Origin: Halorubrum amylolyticum
Lineage (GTDB): Archaea > Halobacteriota > Halobacteria > Halobacteriales > Haloferacaceae
Direction of reading: 5' to 3'
Assembly (NCBI RefSeq): GCF_004114995.1
Contig: NZ_SDJP01000003.1
Coordinates: 24,001 to 88,000, forward strand
DNA length: 64,000 bases
A program made the translations under genes and the position numbers. A model generated the notes under the pieces. The model was not told where the DNA came from. It was given only the letters and a program-made list of their open reading frames with translations, and ran no database searches. Positions 34,290 through 42,856 of this stretch are shown here, in pieces (the first letter of the stretch is position 1; each line of letters begins with the position of its first letter).

Positions 34290-35402
34290 CTACGAGCCGT
34301 CGCCTTCGGTAACGCGCTCCCACGCGAGGTGGACGACGACCCCGAGCAGGAACGCGACGCCGAGGTTTGTCGTCAGTGCGACGACCCCGATAGCGACCGA
34401 GAGCGCGACGTTCTCGGAGTCGAGGGCGTTGCGCGCGAGCGAGACGGCGACGATCGCGAGCAGCGCGCCGAGCATCGCCACGGGGAAGGCGTCGAGCAGC
34501 GCGGGGGTCGCGAAGGGAACGGCGACGAGGTAGGCGACGCCGAGGACGACGTTCGCGCCGCCGGTCCGGGCGCCGAACGCGTGTTTGCCGGCGACGCCGT
34601 CGCAGCCGTGACACATCGGAATCCCGCCGAGCGGAACCGCGATCAGGTTCGTCGCGCCCATGCTCGTCGACAGCTCGTCGGGCGTGACCTCGGCGTCGAA
34701 CAGGTCGGCGAAAAGCAGGGACGTCGCCAGCGCGGCGTTGCCGATCGTCATCGCGAGCTGCGCGGCGACCCCGTCGGCCGTGCTCCGAGTGACCGCGCCG
34801 GAGAGCACCTGCGGAGACAGAGCCGGCGGCGCCCCGGGCCACCGCGGCGCCGGGACCCCGGCGGTGACGAGTGCGATCAGGATTCCGACGACCGCCACCG
34901 CGAGGGCGCTCGCCTTGCCGTGACCCGCGAGCGCGGCCGCCGCGGCGATGGCCACCCCCGCGGCCGCGAGGACCGGGTCGCCGAGCGCGAGGTCGATCCC
35001 GGTTTCGAGGAGGACTAACCCGACCGCGAACTGCACCCCGCGGATCACCGGCTCGCCGATCCAGCGTTCGACCCGCGCGAGCGTCCCGGTGAGCCCGATC
35101 GCGAGGAGGAGGACGCCGAGAACGAACCCGGCGAGCGCGAGCTCCGCGTACGTCAGCGCGCCGGCGATCGCCAGCGCCGCGAGCGCCTTCATCGGCTCGA
35201 CCGATACCGGGAGCCCGTACCGAATCCCCCAGACGATCTGGAACGCGCCGAACGCGGCGAGCGCGTGCGGAAGCGACACGTCAGTCAGCAGCGCGAGCGC
35301 GACGACGAGCGGGATCACCGTAATCGAATCCCCTATCGCCCCGGTGAGCGCTCCCGACCCGAACGCGACGCCCCTCCCGTCCGATCGTCGAGCTGTTTCC
35401 AC
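34290..35402 (-). CDS. Putative sulfate/molybdate transporter (MOT1-like)
   Basis: 370 residues and about ten membrane helices. The MOT1/MFS_MOT1 signatures are PVSVEPMKALAALAIA near residues 65-80 and PMCHGCDGVAGKHAFGARTGGANVVLGVAYL about residues 265-295, which resemble the plant molybdate transporters and their prokaryotic relatives in the SulP-like superfamily. It would move molybdate or sulfate into the cell. The family has an ATG at 35402 that gives METARRSDGRGVAFGSGALTGAIGDSITVIPLVVALA. It is not next to molybdenum cofactor genes. Confidence 0.86.
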   Translation of the reverse strand: METARRSDGRGVAFGSGALTGAIGDSITVIPLVVALALLTDVSLPHALAAFGAFQIVWGIRYGLPVSVEPMKALAALAIAGALTYAELALAGFVLGVLLLAIGLTGTLARVERWIGEPVIRGVQFAVGLVLLETGIDLALGDPVLAAAGVAIAAAAALAGHGKASALAVAVVGILIALVTAGVPAPRWPGAPPALSPQVLSGAVTRSTADGVAAQLAMTIGNAALATSLLFADLFDAEVTPDELSTSMGATNLIAVPLGGIPMCHGCDGVAGKHAFGARTGGANVVLGVAYLVAVPFATPALLDAFPVAMLGALLAIVAVSLARNALDSENVALSVAIGVVALTTNLGVAFLLGVVVHLAWERVTEGDGS

Positions 35403-35489
35403 GGACGGACCTCCTCGGGACCCGACACCCTTGAGGGTGTTCAGAAACCGTTTTGCGGTCTCGCTCGGCCGGGACGTACCCGATTTGGG

Positions 35490-36194
35490 TTACTCCCCGC
35501 GGTCGGCGTCGAACGTCGGATCGTCGTCGTCGACCATCGGACAGTTTCGGACCCGGAACTCGTCGAAGCCGACCGCCTCCAGGATGCTCGTCCCCTCGTG
35601 GCCGCAGGCGGCTTCCGGCGGCGCCGAGAAGTGCGGGCACTGCTGGCAGTACGTCCGCTTCGAGATCACGCGCTCGACGCCGGACTCCCCGGCGACGAAC
35701 CGCTCCCCGGAGCCGGATGCCGCCGCGTCCGGCTCCGAGACCGTACCGCCGAACTCGCCGACGGGGGCGCTCCCTCCCTCCCCGTCATCGTCGAGCGAGT
35801 CCCAGACGTCCTCCTCGGCCGCGCCGCCGACGTCCATCCGCTCGAACGCGTCGTCGAGGTCCGCGTCGGTCTCGCCGCTCGCCGGACCGAGTTCGTCGAA
35901 GGGGTCGTCTGCGCCCGTCCGCTCCGCGCCCGCGGCGGGAGAACCGAACGCGGCGTCGTCGTCGACCCCCGTGTCGACGGGATCGCGATCCGCCGTCTCC
36001 CTCTTCGCCTCGCCGAAAAGCGGGTCCTCGGCGCCGGCGTTCTCTTGCGGCGGGCTCTCTTGCGGCGTGTCCTTGCCGGACGCGTCCCCGTCCAACCGGG
36101 CGAAGGGGTCGTCGATCTCGTCGCCCCCGTCGATCGCCTCGCCGTCGAACAGATCGTCCGCGTCGTCGACTCCGTCCGCGTCGTCCTCGGTCAC
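35490..36194 (-). CDS. Acidic protein with C-terminal zinc cluster
   Basis: 234 residues from a GTG at 36194. The first 160 residues are a highly acidic, Pro/Gly/Ser-rich, probably disordered region with recurring DDPFDELG- and DDAFERMD-like short motifs, which look like binding motifs. The last 75 contain a compact Cys site: ISKRTYCQQCPHFSAPPEAACGHEGTSI and FRVRNCPMVDDDD, four or five Cys plus His, likely one zinc. The start overlaps the 3' end of the coiled-coil zinc-ribbon gene by 4 bp (36191-36194). That gene and the RadA-like gene (38106-37267) seem to form one conserved three-gene set with it. Confidence 0.75.
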   Translation of the reverse strand: MTEDDADGVDDADDLFDGEAIDGGDEIDDPFARLDGDASGKDTPQESPPQENAGAEDPLFGEAKRETADRDPVDTGVDDDAAFGSPAAGAERTGADDPFDELGPASGETDADLDDAFERMDVGGAAEEDVWDSLDDDGEGGSAPVGEFGGTVSEPDAAASGSGERFVAGESGVERVISKRTYCQQCPHFSAPPEAACGHEGTSILEAVGFDEFRVRNCPMVDDDDPTFDADRGE

Positions 36195-37123
36195 GTTTCA
36201 CCGCCCCCGTCGGTCTCGCGGGCGCTCACGTCGCTCCCGGGTTCGGCGCCCGTCCCGCGGTCCGGCGCGCCCGCGGTGCCGGACGCGGACCCGTCCACGT
36301 CGCCGTCGAGCGCCGGCCGGTCCTCGACGACCAGCCGCGAGGTACCGAGGAATCCGGGGTTCGGCTCCAGCTCCTCGAACCGGCGGCCGCAGTGCGGGCA
36401 CTCCGGCGCCGTCAACAGACCGAGGTCGACGGTCTCGCCGCAGTTCGTGCACTTGGCCTTCCGAACCCCCTCGCGGTTCGCGGCGGCGGTCAGCGCGTCG
36501 AGGCGCTCGCGGTCGGCGCGGTCGCGCTCGGCCGCCTCCAGCCGGCGACGGACCCTGACGACCGCGCTCGCGACCCGCGAGAGCTTCTCCTCGATCTCGT
36601 CGAGGTCGCCGACGCGGTCGTCGAGCCCCTCGGTCCGGGCGTCCAGCTCGTCGACCATGTCGATCCGAGACTCGACGCGAGCGAGGCGCTCGTCGAGGGC
36701 GTCGATCGTCTCGTCGACCGCCTCCCCGACGGTCGCCGTCGCGGCCGCCTCCGTCTCCAGCTCGTCGAGGCGGTCGGCGGCCGCGTCGAGGTCGGCCGCG
36801 ATTGCGTCCAGCCGCTCGGCCGTCTCCTCGTGGACGTGGTCGGCGGGCGCCTTCGACTCCAGATCGCGGTACAGCTCCACGAAGCGCTCTCGGAGATCCT
36901 CGACCTTCTCGTCGACCTCGGCGTCGAGGTCGTCGAGCCGCGACTCGATCGCCGCCACCTCTTCCGCGTCCGGGACGTCGATCCCCTCGGACTCCGCGAG
37001 CGCGACGATGGCGCGTTTCAGCAGCTCCTCGCGACCGACGTCGACTTCGTCGGCGGCCGCCGCGGCCGGGGCCGCGGCCGCGGCGGCGCTGTCGCCGCCG
37101 TCGGTCGGATCGAGGTCGCTCAT
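36191..37123 (-). CDS. Coiled-coil protein with zinc ribbon
   Basis: 310 residues from the ATG at 37123. An Ala-rich start (DSAAAAAAPAAAAADEVDVG) precedes about 200 residues of heptad-patterned helix (VEDLRERFVELYRDLESKAPADHVHEETAERLDAIAADLDAAADRLDELE and repeated LDERLARVESRIDMVDELDARTEGLDDRVGDLDEIEEKL). A zinc ribbon follows: KCTNCGETVDLGLLTAPECPHCGRRFEELEP, then an acidic tail. The form is that of a structural or scaffold protein, perhaps for chromosome or membrane organisation, but I know of no assigned function. It lies between the RadA-like gene and the acidic zinc protein, overlapping the latter by 4 bp. Confidence 0.8.
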   Translation of the reverse strand: MSDLDPTDGGDSAAAAAAPAAAAADEVDVGREELLKRAIVALAESEGIDVPDAEEVAAIESRLDDLDAEVDEKVEDLRERFVELYRDLESKAPADHVHEETAERLDAIAADLDAAADRLDELETEAAATATVGEAVDETIDALDERLARVESRIDMVDELDARTEGLDDRVGDLDEIEEKLSRVASAVVRVRRRLEAAERDRADRERLDALTAAANREGVRKAKCTNCGETVDLGLLTAPECPHCGRRFEELEPNPGFLGTSRLVVEDRPALDGDVDGSASGTAGAPDRGTGAEPGSDVSARETDGGGET

Positions 37124-37266
37124 CGCGAGTCCTCCGTCATCTACGCTCCCTTTCGGGAGGAGACTTAAGTAATCTGTCGCGTCGTTCTCCGGATCGATAC
37201 TCGGGGACGGCGCCTGTTTCGGTTCGGACGGGGGCGGACACCGCGTGGTCGCGGATGCCTCCGCCC

Positions 37267-38106
37267 TCACCGGATCTTGCGCACGTCGCTGATGTCGAAG
37301 CCGCCCTCGTGGATCTCGGTCTCGAAGCGGACGATGTTCTCCGACTCCAGCCGCGAGAGCACGCCGCGGAACTCGCGGACGAACATGGTCCGGGCCCGCT
37401 GGGACCCGCCGCTCTCCCACGTGAACTGGAGGGTACCGCCCGCGGCGTCCATCAGCGCGCCGAACTCGCGGTCGGAGATCGAGTCGGTGTTCACCAACAC
37501 GAGAATGAGCCCGCCCCACTCGTAGGCCGCCTTCTTGAGCCCCTTCATCACCATCGCCACGTCGCTCCACTCGGTGTCGTCGTCGTCGACCATCGAGACG
37601 AGGTCGGTCACGGAGTCGATACAGACGAGGCTGTCGTCGGCGTGCGCCGAGAGGTAGTCGCCGAACGCGGTGAGCACGTCCTCGTACTCGCCGCGGTCGC
37701 CCAGCTCCGTGATCGACGCCGTCTCGTCTTCGTACCAGTCGCGCGGGATCGGGCTGAGCTGGAAGTACTCGGCCGAGAGGTCTTGAAAGTCGATCCCGTC
37801 GATCGCGGCGTCGACGATCTCGTCGGCCATCGTGTACCCCATCTCCCGGGTGATCGCGTCGGTGTCGGCGGTAAAGGAGATGTAGTGGACCTCGTCCGGA
37901 AGTGCCGCGTCGTTCGGGAGGTCGCCGTAGTAGAGGTCGAACAGCTCCGCGTCGGCGCGCCCGAGGGCGTTCATCGCCGCGCTGGTGTACAGGAACTCGC
38001 GCGCGCCGGCGCCTGACTCGCCCGCGAGCAACACGACGTTCCCCGGCGGCGCCCCGCCCTCTACGATCGAGTCGAGCCGGGCGACGCCGAACGGAAGACT
38101 CGGCAT
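37267..38106 (-). CDS. RadA/KaiC-like P-loop protein (RAD55 family, 'HTR-like')
   Basis: 279 residues. The start MPSLPFGVARLDSIVEGGAPPGNVVLLAGESGAGAREFLYTSA has a KaiC-type opening with a degenerate Walker A (GESGAGAR, the canonical GK[ST] is lost). The Walker B-like strand is DSLVCIDSVTDLVSMVDDDD, and GGLILVLVNTDSISDREFGALMDAAGGTLQF follows. Haloarchaeal databases call this an HTR-like protein; the loss of the P-loop Lys argues against normal ATP hydrolysis. It heads a set with a coiled-coil zinc-ribbon gene and an acidic zinc protein gene. Confidence 0.8.
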   Translation of the reverse strand: MPSLPFGVARLDSIVEGGAPPGNVVLLAGESGAGAREFLYTSAAMNALGRADAELFDLYYGDLPNDAALPDEVHYISFTADTDAITREMGYTMADEIVDAAIDGIDFQDLSAEYFQLSPIPRDWYEDETASITELGDRGEYEDVLTAFGDYLSAHADDSLVCIDSVTDLVSMVDDDDTEWSDVAMVMKGLKKAAYEWGGLILVLVNTDSISDREFGALMDAAGGTLQFTWESGGSQRARTMFVREFRGVLSRLESENIVRFETEIHEGGFDISDVRKIR

Positions 38107-38165
38107 ATCCCGTATGGGGAGGCCGCTCCGCTTAGTGTTGTTGCTCGTTCGCGGTCCGCGCTCGC

Positions 38166-39179
38166 TCACTCCCGTCCGTCGCCGTCTCCCGTCACCCGCG
38201 CCCCGCCCTCGGCCGCCTCGACGACCGAGACCGTCCCCCCCACGCCCGCCTCGTCGAGGGCGCGTTCCCCGGCCTCCCCGGCCGCGCTCGCGTTCGCGGC
38301 GTCGGTGACCCCGTACACGGTCGGTCCCCACGACGACTGTCCGGCGCCGAACACGGCCGCGGACTCCGACAGCGACGCCACCACGTCGCCGACCGGGGGG
38401 CGGTAGACGCCGCCCTGCTCGTCGGCGTACCACGCGCCGTTGAGCCGGCCGATCTCCGCGACCGCGGCGCCGAAGCGCTCGGCGTTCCCGGTCGCGATCG
38501 CGGGGAGCACGCGCCGGGTGACGATCCCCCCGATCCGATCCGCGAGGCCGGGCTCCGCGCGCTCGACCGCGGTCCGCATCGCGTCGTCCTCGGCGTCGCC
38601 GTTCCGACCGGGGTCGGCGTCCGGGCGCACGAGCAGAAATCGCCAGTCGTCGGGGACGGCGTGGCGGGCGGCCACCGGCGGGACGGTCCACTCGCCGTCG
38701 GCGGGGCGGTCGGTGGTGAACCGCGCGGTGGGGTGGCCGGCGTCGAGCACGAACCCGCCCGCCCCGAAGGTCGCGACGCCGACGCCGGAGCGCCCGCCGC
38801 GGCCGAGCGCCGGGGCGCGCTCGCGGACGCGAGGTTCTTTTCCGTGAGCGGTCGCGACCGCCGCGAGCGTCGCCGCGGCCAGCTGGGTGCCGCTTCCGAG
38901 GCCGGCGTGGCGCGGGAGGGTCTCGCGGAGGATGACGCCGGCGCCGTCGACGCCGAGGAGGTCGGTGGCGGTGCGGGCGTACTCGCGAGCGTCATCGTGG
39001 ACTGCAGTATCGGTTGTCCGCGTCTCATCGTCGACGGTTACCGACTCGGCGGGTTCCGCGTCGACGACCACCCGCGGTTCCGCGAGCCCGAGCCCGAGGG
39101 CGCCGTACAGCCGCTCGTGCGAGAGGCTGAGGTTACAGAAGCCGAAGTGGAGCCGCGCCCCGGCGCTCGCGCGTGCCAT
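38166..39179 (-). CDS. Beta-ribofuranosylaminobenzene 5'-phosphate synthase family protein (GHMP fold)
   Basis: 337 residues. It starts MARASAGARLHFGFCNLSLSHERLYGALGLGLAEPRVVV, and contains the GHMP-type motif LPRHAGLGSGTQLAAATLAAVA and, near the end, FGAGQSSWGPTVYGV. In methanogens this enzyme condenses PRPP with 4-aminobenzoate at the start of the tetrahydromethanopterin pathway. Haloarchaea have no methanopterin but keep homologues, perhaps for a folate-like C1 carrier. There is no cofactor gene beside it. The ATG at 39179 is followed at once by the first strand. Confidence 0.85.
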   Translation of the reverse strand: MARASAGARLHFGFCNLSLSHERLYGALGLGLAEPRVVVDAEPAESVTVDDETRTTDTAVHDDAREYARTATDLLGVDGAGVILRETLPRHAGLGSGTQLAAATLAAVATAHGKEPRVRERAPALGRGGRSGVGVATFGAGGFVLDAGHPTARFTTDRPADGEWTVPPVAARHAVPDDWRFLLVRPDADPGRNGDAEDDAMRTAVERAEPGLADRIGGIVTRRVLPAIATGNAERFGAAVAEIGRLNGAWYADEQGGVYRPPVGDVVASLSESAAVFGAGQSSWGPTVYGVTDAANASAAGEAGERALDEAGVGGTVSVVEAAEGGARVTGDGDGRE

Positions 39180-39322
39180 AGATATCTTCGGTTTCGGGGG
39201 CGGCTGATAAAGGGTGCGTGACTGTGGCGGGCGTTGCCCCGGTATGTGGATCGTGGATTGGGTCGTTGCGATCGACGTGATCGGTTCTAAGTGATTACTG
39301 GCGGATCGTCGGTGAACACCTC

Positions 39323-39436
39323 CAAAGCCCCAGCCGGCGAGGCGGGGGCAGGCGACGCAAGCACTGGAAGGAGCGAGCAACGCGAGCGACTGAAGCGCGC
39401 AGAGAGCGTGCGCCCGCCTCGCCGGCTGCCCCTTTG
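39323..39436. repeat. Long hairpin-forming repeat in a noncoding region
   Basis: The arms 39323-39346 (CAAAGCCCC-AGCCGGCGAGGCGGG) and 39413-39436 are near-perfect reverse complements over 24 nt, separated by 66 nt with GCGAGCAACGCGAGCG. The whole 416-bp gap from 39180 to 39595 lacks a gene. Similar GC-rich elements with a core of TTTGGAGGTGTTCACC recur in Halorubrum-type genomes as I recall. The region may make a structured RNA or be a MITE-like remnant. Confidence 0.65.
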
Positions 39437-39595
39437 AGTCCCACCCCGCACAGCACCGTCCTGCACCTCACGCCTCCCCAGCCTCGCCGCTCGCGCTTGT
39501 CAGCGCTCGCGGCGTCCCTCGCGCGTGCGACTCGCGCCCGAGGGCGCTCGTCGGCACGCGCCACCGCACAACCTGCCATCGCCGGTCCGGAACGA

Positions 39596-39934
39596 TTACT
39601 CCTGCCAGTCCGGGTTCGTCCGCGGCGGCGAGAAGATGTCGTAGCCGACGACTCGCTCGTCGGTGTCGTTGCGCGCCGCGTGCGGTTCTCCGCCGGGGAT
39701 CACGTACGTGTCGCCCGCCTCGACGACGCGCTCCTCGCCGTCGACGACGAAGGTGATCGCCCCCTCGGTGATCGCGCCGACCTGCTCGTGGGGGTGGTCG
39801 TGCTCGGGGACCTCGGCGCCGGGCTCGATGACGAACCGCTGGATGCTCGTCTCGTCGCCGGCGGCGCCCTGCGTGAGGAACACGCCGTCGATCGCTTCGA
39901 CTTCCTCGACATCCGCGTCCGGGAGTACGTCCAT
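39596..39934 (-). CDS. Cupin-domain protein
   Basis: 112 residues with a single conserved beta-barrel. Cupin motif 1 is PGAEVPEHDHPHEQVGAITEGAITFVVDGEE (metal ligands H-D-H, E) and motif 2 GDTYVIPGGEPHAARN. The start MDVLPDADVEEVEAIDGVFLTQGAAGDETSIQRF is at the ATG at 39934. It may be a small sensor or isomerase that binds a metal; the substrate is not known. It lies between the hairpin repeat and three 14-bp repeat copies. Confidence 0.82.
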   Translation of the reverse strand: MDVLPDADVEEVEAIDGVFLTQGAAGDETSIQRFVIEPGAEVPEHDHPHEQVGAITEGAITFVVDGEERVVEAGDTYVIPGGEPHAARNDTDERVVGYDIFSPPRTNPDWQE

Positions 39935-39975
39935 GGGTGAGCGGGCGTCCGGAAGCGGCTTAAACCGGCGGGATG

Positions 39976-40020
39976 GGGCAAGCGCGAGGGGGCAAGCGCG
40001 AGGGGGCAAGCGCGAGGGGC
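39976..40020. repeat. 14-bp tandem repeat, three units
   Basis: The unit GGGGCAAGCGCGAG occurs three times with a period of 14 nt between the cupin and YcaO genes. Confidence 0.85.
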
Positions 40021-40047
40021 GGGGAAGAGGCGGAGGGCGCGATCGAT

Positions 40048-41739
40048 TCACGGGAACGGGTGATACGCCTTCTCCAGATCGGGCTCGAACCCCATCGACC
40101 GGGGCACGTCGCGGGCACGGTCGCCGAAGAACGGGTCGCCCGTGAACAGCGGCTGCGCGTCGGGGACGAGCACGCGGACCGCCTCGAAGCCGAGCGCGGC
40201 GAGGTCCCGTGTCGTCGTCCGCGCGGCGTACGGCTCCAGCCCGAACGTCTCGACGCGGTCGACGACGGCGGCCAGCTCGTCGGTTCCGGACAGCTCCGGG
40301 TCGCCGAGCGACGCGGCGGGGACGCTCGTGTCCGGGTCGAAGAACGCCCGCGTCTCGTCCGGGAAGTCGGTGTGGCGGCCGATCGCCGCCCCCTGCTCCG
40401 CGGCCGCGTCGGGACCCATCGACCGGAGCTCGGTCCAGTTCTGGAGCGCCTCCGCGAGCGCGCTCCGGGCCGCGGCGGCGGGGTCGAGGTCGGCGCCGGA
40501 GCCCGCCGCGAACCGGGGCCAGTCACCCTCGCGATGGACGCCGACCGCGACGACGGGCACGTCGATGTCGGTCGTGACGAGGAGGGGAGTCACCGACAGC
40601 GACTCGGCGCGGGCGCGTTTCTCCAGCTCCGCGAACCCCTCGTCGTCGACCTCGATCCCGAGCGGGTCGGCCGTCGAGTACCAGCTGGTCATCGTCGCGT
40701 CGCGCTCGACGACCTCGTAGAGCCCCGACAGCGCCGCGTGCGGCCCGGAGTTGCCGAGGCCGAGCCCGGTCGTGATCGCGGGCCGATACCGGTTCTCCGG
40801 CGGCGGGAACTGAACGAACTCCGCCGGGAGGCTCGCGACCTCGTCCGTGCCGAGGCCCTCGCCGGTCACCCACGGGAGCCGGTCGTCGCGGGCGTACGAC
40901 TCCGCGCTCTCGGGGCGGACGAACGCGTCGGGCGCCACGGGGTTCGCGACGTTCGCGGCCGGCGCGCGCGTGAACGACCCCTCGCGGTAGACGCCGGCGG
41001 CGTACCGCTCTAACCCCTCGCCGAGCGCCTTCATGAACGCTGCGTCCCAGCCGGCGTCGACGCCGCCGCCGAACTCGGCCGCGCGCGCGTCGGAGAAGGG
41101 CGTCGTGTCCGCGACCCGCGCGACGTAGTACGGCACGGGGAACGATTCCTGTTCGCCCACCTCCGAGAGCGGGCCGACGCGGGGGTCGACCGCCCGCTCC
41201 GCGCGGTCGATCGCGTCCGACAGCGACTGCTCTTCGCCCTCGCGGGGCAGCGCGTCGCCCGGGTCGTCGCCGCAGTCGCAGCCGGGAACCGGGAGGAGGG
41301 TCCGCTCGGCGCCCGGAACCTCCGCGACCGTGTCGGCGACCGGGTCGCCCGCGAGCAGCCGGATGACCCGCCGGCCGGCCAGCGCGCCGGCGTAGCGCAC
41401 GGCGGACCGGCGGCCGGCCGACGCGTCGGCGGCCTCGACCCCGCCGGCCGCGACGCGTCGCCGGAGGCAGTCGTAGCAGGCCTCGTCGAAGGCTGATACC
41501 GCGGCGTCGACCGGCTCCAGCGGGACGCCGCCGAGCCCGCCGACCTCGATCGCGACCCAGCGGTCGAGGTAGTCGTCGGCGACCGCGAACGTCTCCGAGC
41601 CGGCGGTGTCGACCACGACGGCGAGGTCGAACCCGTCGAGCAGCCCCGCCTCGACGGGCATCACGTTCACGTCGACGTCGCCGAGCGCGGCCGAGACCGC
41701 CTCGACCGCGGGACCGTCGCCGACAAGTCCGATGTCCAT
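40048..41739 (-). CDS. YcaO cyclodehydratase-like protein with fused N-terminal partner domain
   Basis: 563 residues. The first 160 (MDIGLVGDGPAVEAVSAALG, VNVMPVEAGLLDGFDLAVVVDTAG) resemble the ocin-ThiF/E1-like partner domain of thiazole/oxazole-peptide cyclodehydratases, with a zinc tetrad C88-YD-C91 and C154-D-C156. The YcaO domain follows: AFMKALGEGLERYAAGVY, GLYEVVERDATMTSWY and ARSALAEALQNW carry the ATP-binding Glu/Arg motifs, and the C-terminus YHPFP echoes the Pro-rich C-terminal motif of azoline-forming YcaO proteins. YcaO enzymes use ATP to activate peptide backbone amides, making azolines, thioamides or amidines. No precursor peptide or dehydrogenase is next to it. The closest neighbours are tbsP and a cupin gene. 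Confidence 0.87.
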   Translation of the reverse strand: MDIGLVGDGPAVEAVSAALGDVDVNVMPVEAGLLDGFDLAVVVDTAGSETFAVADDYLDRWVAIEVGGLGGVPLEPVDAAVSAFDEACYDCLRRRVAAGGVEAADASAGRRSAVRYAGALAGRRVIRLLAGDPVADTVAEVPGAERTLLPVPGCDCGDDPGDALPREGEEQSLSDAIDRAERAVDPRVGPLSEVGEQESFPVPYYVARVADTTPFSDARAAEFGGGVDAGWDAAFMKALGEGLERYAAGVYREGSFTRAPAANVANPVAPDAFVRPESAESYARDDRLPWVTGEGLGTDEVASLPAEFVQFPPPENRYRPAITTGLGLGNSGPHAALSGLYEVVERDATMTSWYSTADPLGIEVDDEGFAELEKRARAESLSVTPLLVTTDIDVPVVAVGVHREGDWPRFAAGSGADLDPAAAARSALAEALQNWTELRSMGPDAAAEQGAAIGRHTDFPDETRAFFDPDTSVPAASLGDPELSGTDELAAVVDRVETFGLEPYAARTTTRDLAALGFEAVRVLVPDAQPLFTGDPFFGDRARDVPRSMGFEPDLEKAYHPFP

Positions 41740-41823
41740 GTCTCCCCCGAGGCGAAGGAGCGAAAAAAAGCCGCGGGTGACGCGGCGGAACGGAATTTGG
41801 CCGAATCTCGGTCGTCCGGCTGA

Positions 41824-42636
41824 TTAGGCCAGCATCTCCGCGACTTCGTCGGCGACCTCGTCGGCGTCGAGGTCCTGGAGGCGCTCGTCGCCGAGCTTGA
41901 GCCGGAGGCGGGGGCGGCCGACGTCGATCGGGACCTTCTCGGTGTCGATGATCCCGAGGTCTTCGAGCCGGGTCTTCGTGCGGGAGAACGTCGCCTTCGA
42001 GGCGATCCCCACGTCCTCGCCCCACTTCGAGATGTCGTACAGGAGCACGTCGTTCTTCGCGGCGACGAGCAGGGAGACGGCCACCTCGTCGAGGGCGCTC
42101 CCGTCGTCCGCGGAGCCTATGGCGGCGAGCACCGCGTCGAAGTCCTCGCGGGTCGCCTCGCCGATCTCGGCCGCCATCGTCTCCCGAACGCGGCTGATCG
42201 CCGGAGTGCGGAGGCCGTACGTGTCGGCGTCGTCGAAGGCGTCGCCGTGGGTCCCGAACACCTCGGCGACGAACTCGTCGTCGTCCGAGGCGAGCGCGGC
42301 GACGCGGTCGCCCGTGCTCACGAGCGCGACGACCCGCGACGGGGAGACCAGCAGGACGTTGTCGACCGCCTCGTCGAGCACCCGGAGGTCGAGCGCGCCC
42401 TCGGCGACGAGGTCGGCCGCCTTCGACGCGACGAGGAAGTCGTCCAGCACGTCCTTCAGCGTCCCCTCGGCGGCGAGCATCGACATCTCCGGCAGGTCGT
42501 CGCGGCTGGCCGCCGCCTCGACCAGCGAGACGATCGTCTCCGCGGACGGGTCGACGACGAGCAGCTGCTCGTCCTCCCCCGCGAACGCCGCGTCGAGAAC
42601 GTTCTCGATGTCTGCCTCCAGTAAATTCGATACCAT
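41824..42636 (-). CDS. tbsP: TbsP-type transcription regulator (formerly DUF5821)
   Basis: 270 residues, starting MVSNLLEADIENVLDAAFAGEDEQLLVVDPSAETIVSLVEAA. The N-terminal part is sensor-like and VLLVSPSRVVALVSTGDRVAAL follows; the C-terminal third is a winged helix (VSLLVAAKNDVLLYDISKWGEDVGIASKATFSRTKTRLEDLGIIDTEKVPIDVGRPRLRLKL). The pattern is that of the haloarchaeal TbsP family, which in Haloferax volcanii regulates the gluconeogenic gapII gene with TrmB. The ATG at 42636 follows a strong TATA-like region at 42665-42672. The gdh-gfcR operon in the same window fits a sugar-control setting, though TbsP need not act on it. Confidence 0.85.
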   Translation of the reverse strand: MVSNLLEADIENVLDAAFAGEDEQLLVVDPSAETIVSLVEAAASRDDLPEMSMLAAEGTLKDVLDDFLVASKAADLVAEGALDLRVLDEAVDNVLLVSPSRVVALVSTGDRVAALASDDDEFVAEVFGTHGDAFDDADTYGLRTPAISRVRETMAAEIGEATREDFDAVLAAIGSADDGSALDEVAVSLLVAAKNDVLLYDISKWGEDVGIASKATFSRTKTRLEDLGIIDTEKVPIDVGRPRLRLKLGDERLQDLDADEVADEVAEMLA

Positions 42637-42664
42637 CTGTCTTCCCGTATGAAAGCCAGTTACA

Positions 42665-42677
42665 TATTTAATATTAA
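42665..42677 (-). promoter_or_regulatory. tbsP TATA box with TTAATATTAA palindrome
   Basis: On the minus strand ATTAAATA (42672-42665) stands about 29-36 nt before the tbsP ATG. It overlaps the perfect 10-bp palindrome TTAATATTAA (42668-42677), a possible operator for autoregulation. Confidence 0.55.
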
Positions 42678-42762
42678 CGGGATTGGGAGAGTGAACAACG
42701 CGAATTCAGCCGTCGAAATCGCTGAAAATGGCGGATTCATGGTTTCGCCATCGGTCCCCGAG

Positions 42763-42815
42763 CGAGACGCGTGCCCACCGACCTCGCGTACCGAACGAGA
42801 CGCGTGCCCACCGAC
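42763..42815. repeat. 20-bp direct repeat before glyA
   Basis: CGAGACGCGTGCCCACCGAC occurs at 42763-42782 and 42796-42815 (period 33), in the gap between the divergent tbsP and glyA genes. Confidence 0.85.
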
Positions 42816-42856
42816 GTGACGCAAGGATTAATGCGCGATCGGACGGGGGTTCCTAC

